NCBI GenBank assembly: GCA_021732085.1 | Contig: JAKFVQ010000015.1 | Span: 1-57,304 of the forward strand | Source of the DNA: Candidatus Obscuribacterales bacterium | GTDB lineage: Bacteria > Cyanobacteriota > Vampirovibrionia > Obscuribacterales > Obscuribacteraceae | Direction: 5' to 3' | DNA: 57,304 nt | Shown here: positions 55,928 to 57,304 of the stretch, piece by piece | Layout of the letters: each line of letters begins with the position of its first letter | Numbering within the stretch: the stretch's first letter is position 1 | Notes under the pieces: model-generated | The model's database searches: none | Told to the model about the DNA's origin: nothing | The model's input: only the letters and a program-made list of their open reading frames with translations | Position numbers and translations under genes: made by a program

Positions 55928-55982
55928 TCCGGGGCCATATTCTTTTATCACAGGTTGGGACTGGCAAGTAGGGGAACTGGTT

Positions 55983-56159
55983 ATGCAAAACGGACAAACA
56001 TCATCAGAAGATTTGATCAATAGCCTTGGCACCATCTACGGCGTTTCTGAGATCAAAAAAACAACCAGTGAAGACCTCAGCTGCTGCCCAGTGCTTGTTG
56101 CAGAGAACGCATTGTTCTTCTTTGCTTGGGACGAGAACGAAGGTGAGCGCGGTAACTAA
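55983..56159 (+). CDS. 58-residue Cys-Cys peptide, copy 2
   Basis: Paralogue of the peptide at 55523. It differs at only four residues (Ala4Gly, Ala8Ser, Gly50Asp, Ala57Gly) but at about 15 further codons by synonymous changes. The SCCP motif, the hydrophobic ALFFFAW core and the length are unchanged. This pattern shows selection on the protein. It has its own copy of the upstream block and ribosome site, so each peptide is independently expressed. The following gene is convergent and ends 22 bases on. Function unknown. Confidence 0.82.
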   Translation: MQNGQTSSEDLINSLGTIYGVSEIKKTTSEDLSCCPVLVAENALFFFAWDENEGERGN

Positions 56160-56180
56160 TTACTCGAACGCTCGTTTCGC

Positions 56181-56663
56181 TTAATTCGATTTTTGACTTA
56201 CACTAAGATATTGTTCTGCGCGGGCGAGCATGAAAGCAGCTTGAATAACGGCTTCCTCCGCAAAGGCATTCATGCTGAAGAAAACCGCGTCGCGTGAAAC
56301 GCTAAGCTTTTTTGTCAGGAATTTGACCAACTCTATTTTCGCTTCTTTAAGTTGTTTTCTGCACGAACCCGCTTCATCACTATGGATTGATTGATCGATG
56401 CTCATAAGTGATGTGATTGGAAAACCCAAATTTTGGCACGCTGCGTTCACCTGTTCCTTTGCCTGCTGGCAGATGCCTAATGCCACAAGCGCTCGCCCTG
56501 CCTTGACTGTATCCTTTGATTGCATGCCGATCCTCGCCAGTTCGCTAGTCTGATGAATTCTTACTAGTACAGATTGCATTTTTGAAATTGTTGGAGCAAT
56601 TGGATTCGATTGAATTGAAGTGGCTTTGCTTGCTTGATTTTGGACGAATGTGTTGGCTGACAT
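56181..56663 (-). CDS. Hypothetical helical protein convergent with peptide 2
   Basis: A 160-residue protein I do not recognise. After a Ser/Asn/Gln-rich start (SANTFVQNQASKATSIQSNP), the rest is almost all helix: ISKMQSVLVRIHQTSELARI, VKAGRALVALGICQQAKEQV, CRKQLKEAKIELVKFLTKKL and NAFAEEAVIQAAFMLARAEQ. The helices could form a small bundle. Three Cys residues are present. An ATG-type frame continues to 56735, but AGAAGGAG seven bases before ATG 56663 sets the start. Whether it acts with the adjacent peptides cannot be told. Confidence 0.72.
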   Translation of the reverse strand: MSANTFVQNQASKATSIQSNPIAPTISKMQSVLVRIHQTSELARIGMQSKDTVKAGRALVALGICQQAKEQVNAACQNLGFPITSLMSIDQSIHSDEAGSCRKQLKEAKIELVKFLTKKLSVSRDAVFFSMNAFAEEAVIQAAFMLARAEQYLSVSQKSN

Positions 56664-56754
56664 GTTCGAACTCCTTCTCTGTACTTTTCTAAGATATCGA
56701 TTGATTGTCACAAGCACCTTGCATATTTGTTTCAATTTTGTGTCAAAAGAATGA

Positions 56755-56780
56755 GGTCACCATCAGCGACGATGATGACC
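56755..56780 (-). terminator. Probable terminator of the Pro-rich gene
   Basis: Read on the minus strand: GGTCATCATC pairs with GATGGTGACC (nine of ten positions), six-base loop, then TCATTCTTTT. It lies between the Pro-rich gene and the helical 160-residue protein gene. Confidence 0.5.
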
Positions 56781-56833
56781 CCTTGCGAACGGTCTGTGTT
56801 TGGTTTGTTGGTGTTTAGGTTAGTTGCACCTCC

Positions 56834-57304
56834 CTATAGTGGATTGTCGTTGTTGTTGTTGTCGGTCCCTCTGGATATGAAAGGTAGCTTCTGAGTTTTC
56901 GGTGCCGTCACCGGTTTGGGAGAGGGCTTAGGCAAGGCTTGAGGTGGAGCGTTGCGTTGTATTTCTCTCTTTATCTGTTCGATTCGCTCCCAGATCCAAG
57001 CCCACGGATCCGTATGTGCTTGCGCTGGTCTTGGGTCAACCTTGCATTTGCCTGGTTTTGTGACTGGTCTGGGCACAGGTTTGGGAGTTGGTTTAGGCGG
57101 CGGCGCTTGAGGTGGGCTCCATGGACCACCCCATCCCGGGAACGGGAAGAATGGTGGTTTTGGATGTGGACCTGGCGTCGGTGTTGGAGTTGGGGTCGGA
57201 GTTGGAGTTGGAGTTGGAGTCGGGGTTGGAGTTGGAGTTGGAGTTGGAGTTGGGGTCGGAGTTGGAGTCGGAGTCGGAGTCGGGTTCGGGGTCGGAGTTG
57301 GAGT
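56834..57304 (-). CDS. Pro-rich protein, 3' part only (gene runs off the window)
   Basis: The frame is open from the window edge to the stop at 56834 (156 codons visible). From the edge it encodes about 20 Thr-Pro dipeptides, then a Pro/Gly/Trp/Phe-rich stretch (HPKPPFFPFPGWGGPWSPPQ), more Lys-Pro repeats (PKPTPKPVPRPVTKP), a short amphipathic helix (WAWIWERIEQIKREIQRN) and a polar end with an Asn run (DNNNNDNPL). Such (TP)n segments are rigid linkers in cell-wall or surface proteins, so the missing N-terminal part may be an exported domain. The N-terminus and function are not visible. Confidence 0.7.
   Translation of the reverse strand, partial: TPTPTPNPTPTPTPTPTPTPTPTPTPTPTPTPTPTPTPTPTPTPGPHPKPPFFPFPGWGGPWSPPQAPPPKPTPKPVPRPVTKPGKCKVDPRPAQAHTDPWAWIWERIEQIKREIQRNAPPQALPKPSPKPVTAPKTQKLPFISRGTDNNNNDNPL
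57175..57304. repeat. Hexanucleotide repeat (GGAGTT/GGAGTC)n encoding Thr-Pro
   Basis: About 21 near-perfect 6-bp units running to the window edge, with variants GGGGTC, GGAGTC and one GGGTTC (giving Asn-Pro). On the minus strand they encode (Thr-Pro)n. Unit length is a multiple of three, so slippage changes linker length without breaking the frame. Confidence 0.92.

Overview
The window fits a free-living, aerobic, non-photosynthetic bacterium on the cyanobacterial side of the tree, most likely a Melainabacteria/Vampirovibrionia (Obscuribacter-like) member. The basis is a cyanobacterial/actinobacterial style zwf-opcA-pgl cluster, succinate dehydrogenase and aconitase, an acyl-CoA dehydrogenase, no photosynthesis genes, mid GC content, a Hanks-type kinase, and many large lineage-specific proteins. 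No rRNA, tRNA, CRISPR array or complete insertion sequence was found, so the taxonomic call is inference.

Layout. 0.2-4.2 kb (+): a YbjN-like protein, an inositol-monophosphatase-family enzyme, ribonuclease D and 6-phosphogluconate dehydrogenase (gnd), closed by a strong terminator. 4.2-13.1 kb is an accessory block: a 1.4 kb gene-poor stretch, a 2132-residue protein with about 18 degenerate 20-residue repeats, and an Rpn/DUF4351 nuclease. 13.2-16.7 kb (-): zwf-opcA-pgl, tightly coupled. With gnd this gives the complete oxidative pentose phosphate branch. 16.9-20.3 kb (+): acyl-CoA dehydrogenase and a secreted TPR protein. 20.3-22.6 kb is gene-poor apart from exonuclease III. 22.6-30.6 kb: a CopG-type repressor, an FAD-linked oxidase, a tandem pair of paralogous unknown proteins (one overlapping the oxidase tail to tail), an EVE-domain protein, a membrane-fused spermidine-synthase-like protein and a HEAT-repeat protein.

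30.6-40 kb: an exported pair (low-complexity protein plus GIN-domain protein), aldo/keto reductase, AmpG-like transporter, an internally duplicated membrane protein, an S41 peptidase and a beta-lactamase-family hydrolase. 40.2-51.9 kb: a mitochondrial-type aconitase preceded by a three-codon minigene, a Ser/Thr kinase with a TPR-like partner, an alpha/beta hydrolase, a frameshifted GNAT acetyltransferase, a TMEM14 protein, the sdhCAB operon and a VOC protein. 51.9-57.3 kb: a NUDIX protein, an M4 (protealysin-like) metallopeptidase, two tandem nearly identical 58-residue peptides with duplicated upstream regions, a helical 160-residue protein, and the 3' end of a Pro-rich protein whose (Thr-Pro)n coding repeat runs off the window.

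The strongest candidate for something undescribed is the duplicated Cys-Cys peptide locus at 55.4-56.2 kb. The two copies differ at about 15 synonymous codons but only 4 amino acids, so the peptide is a conserved product. Its divergent neighbour is a secreted-type peptidase. The giant repeat protein at 5.7-12 kb is the second candidate.
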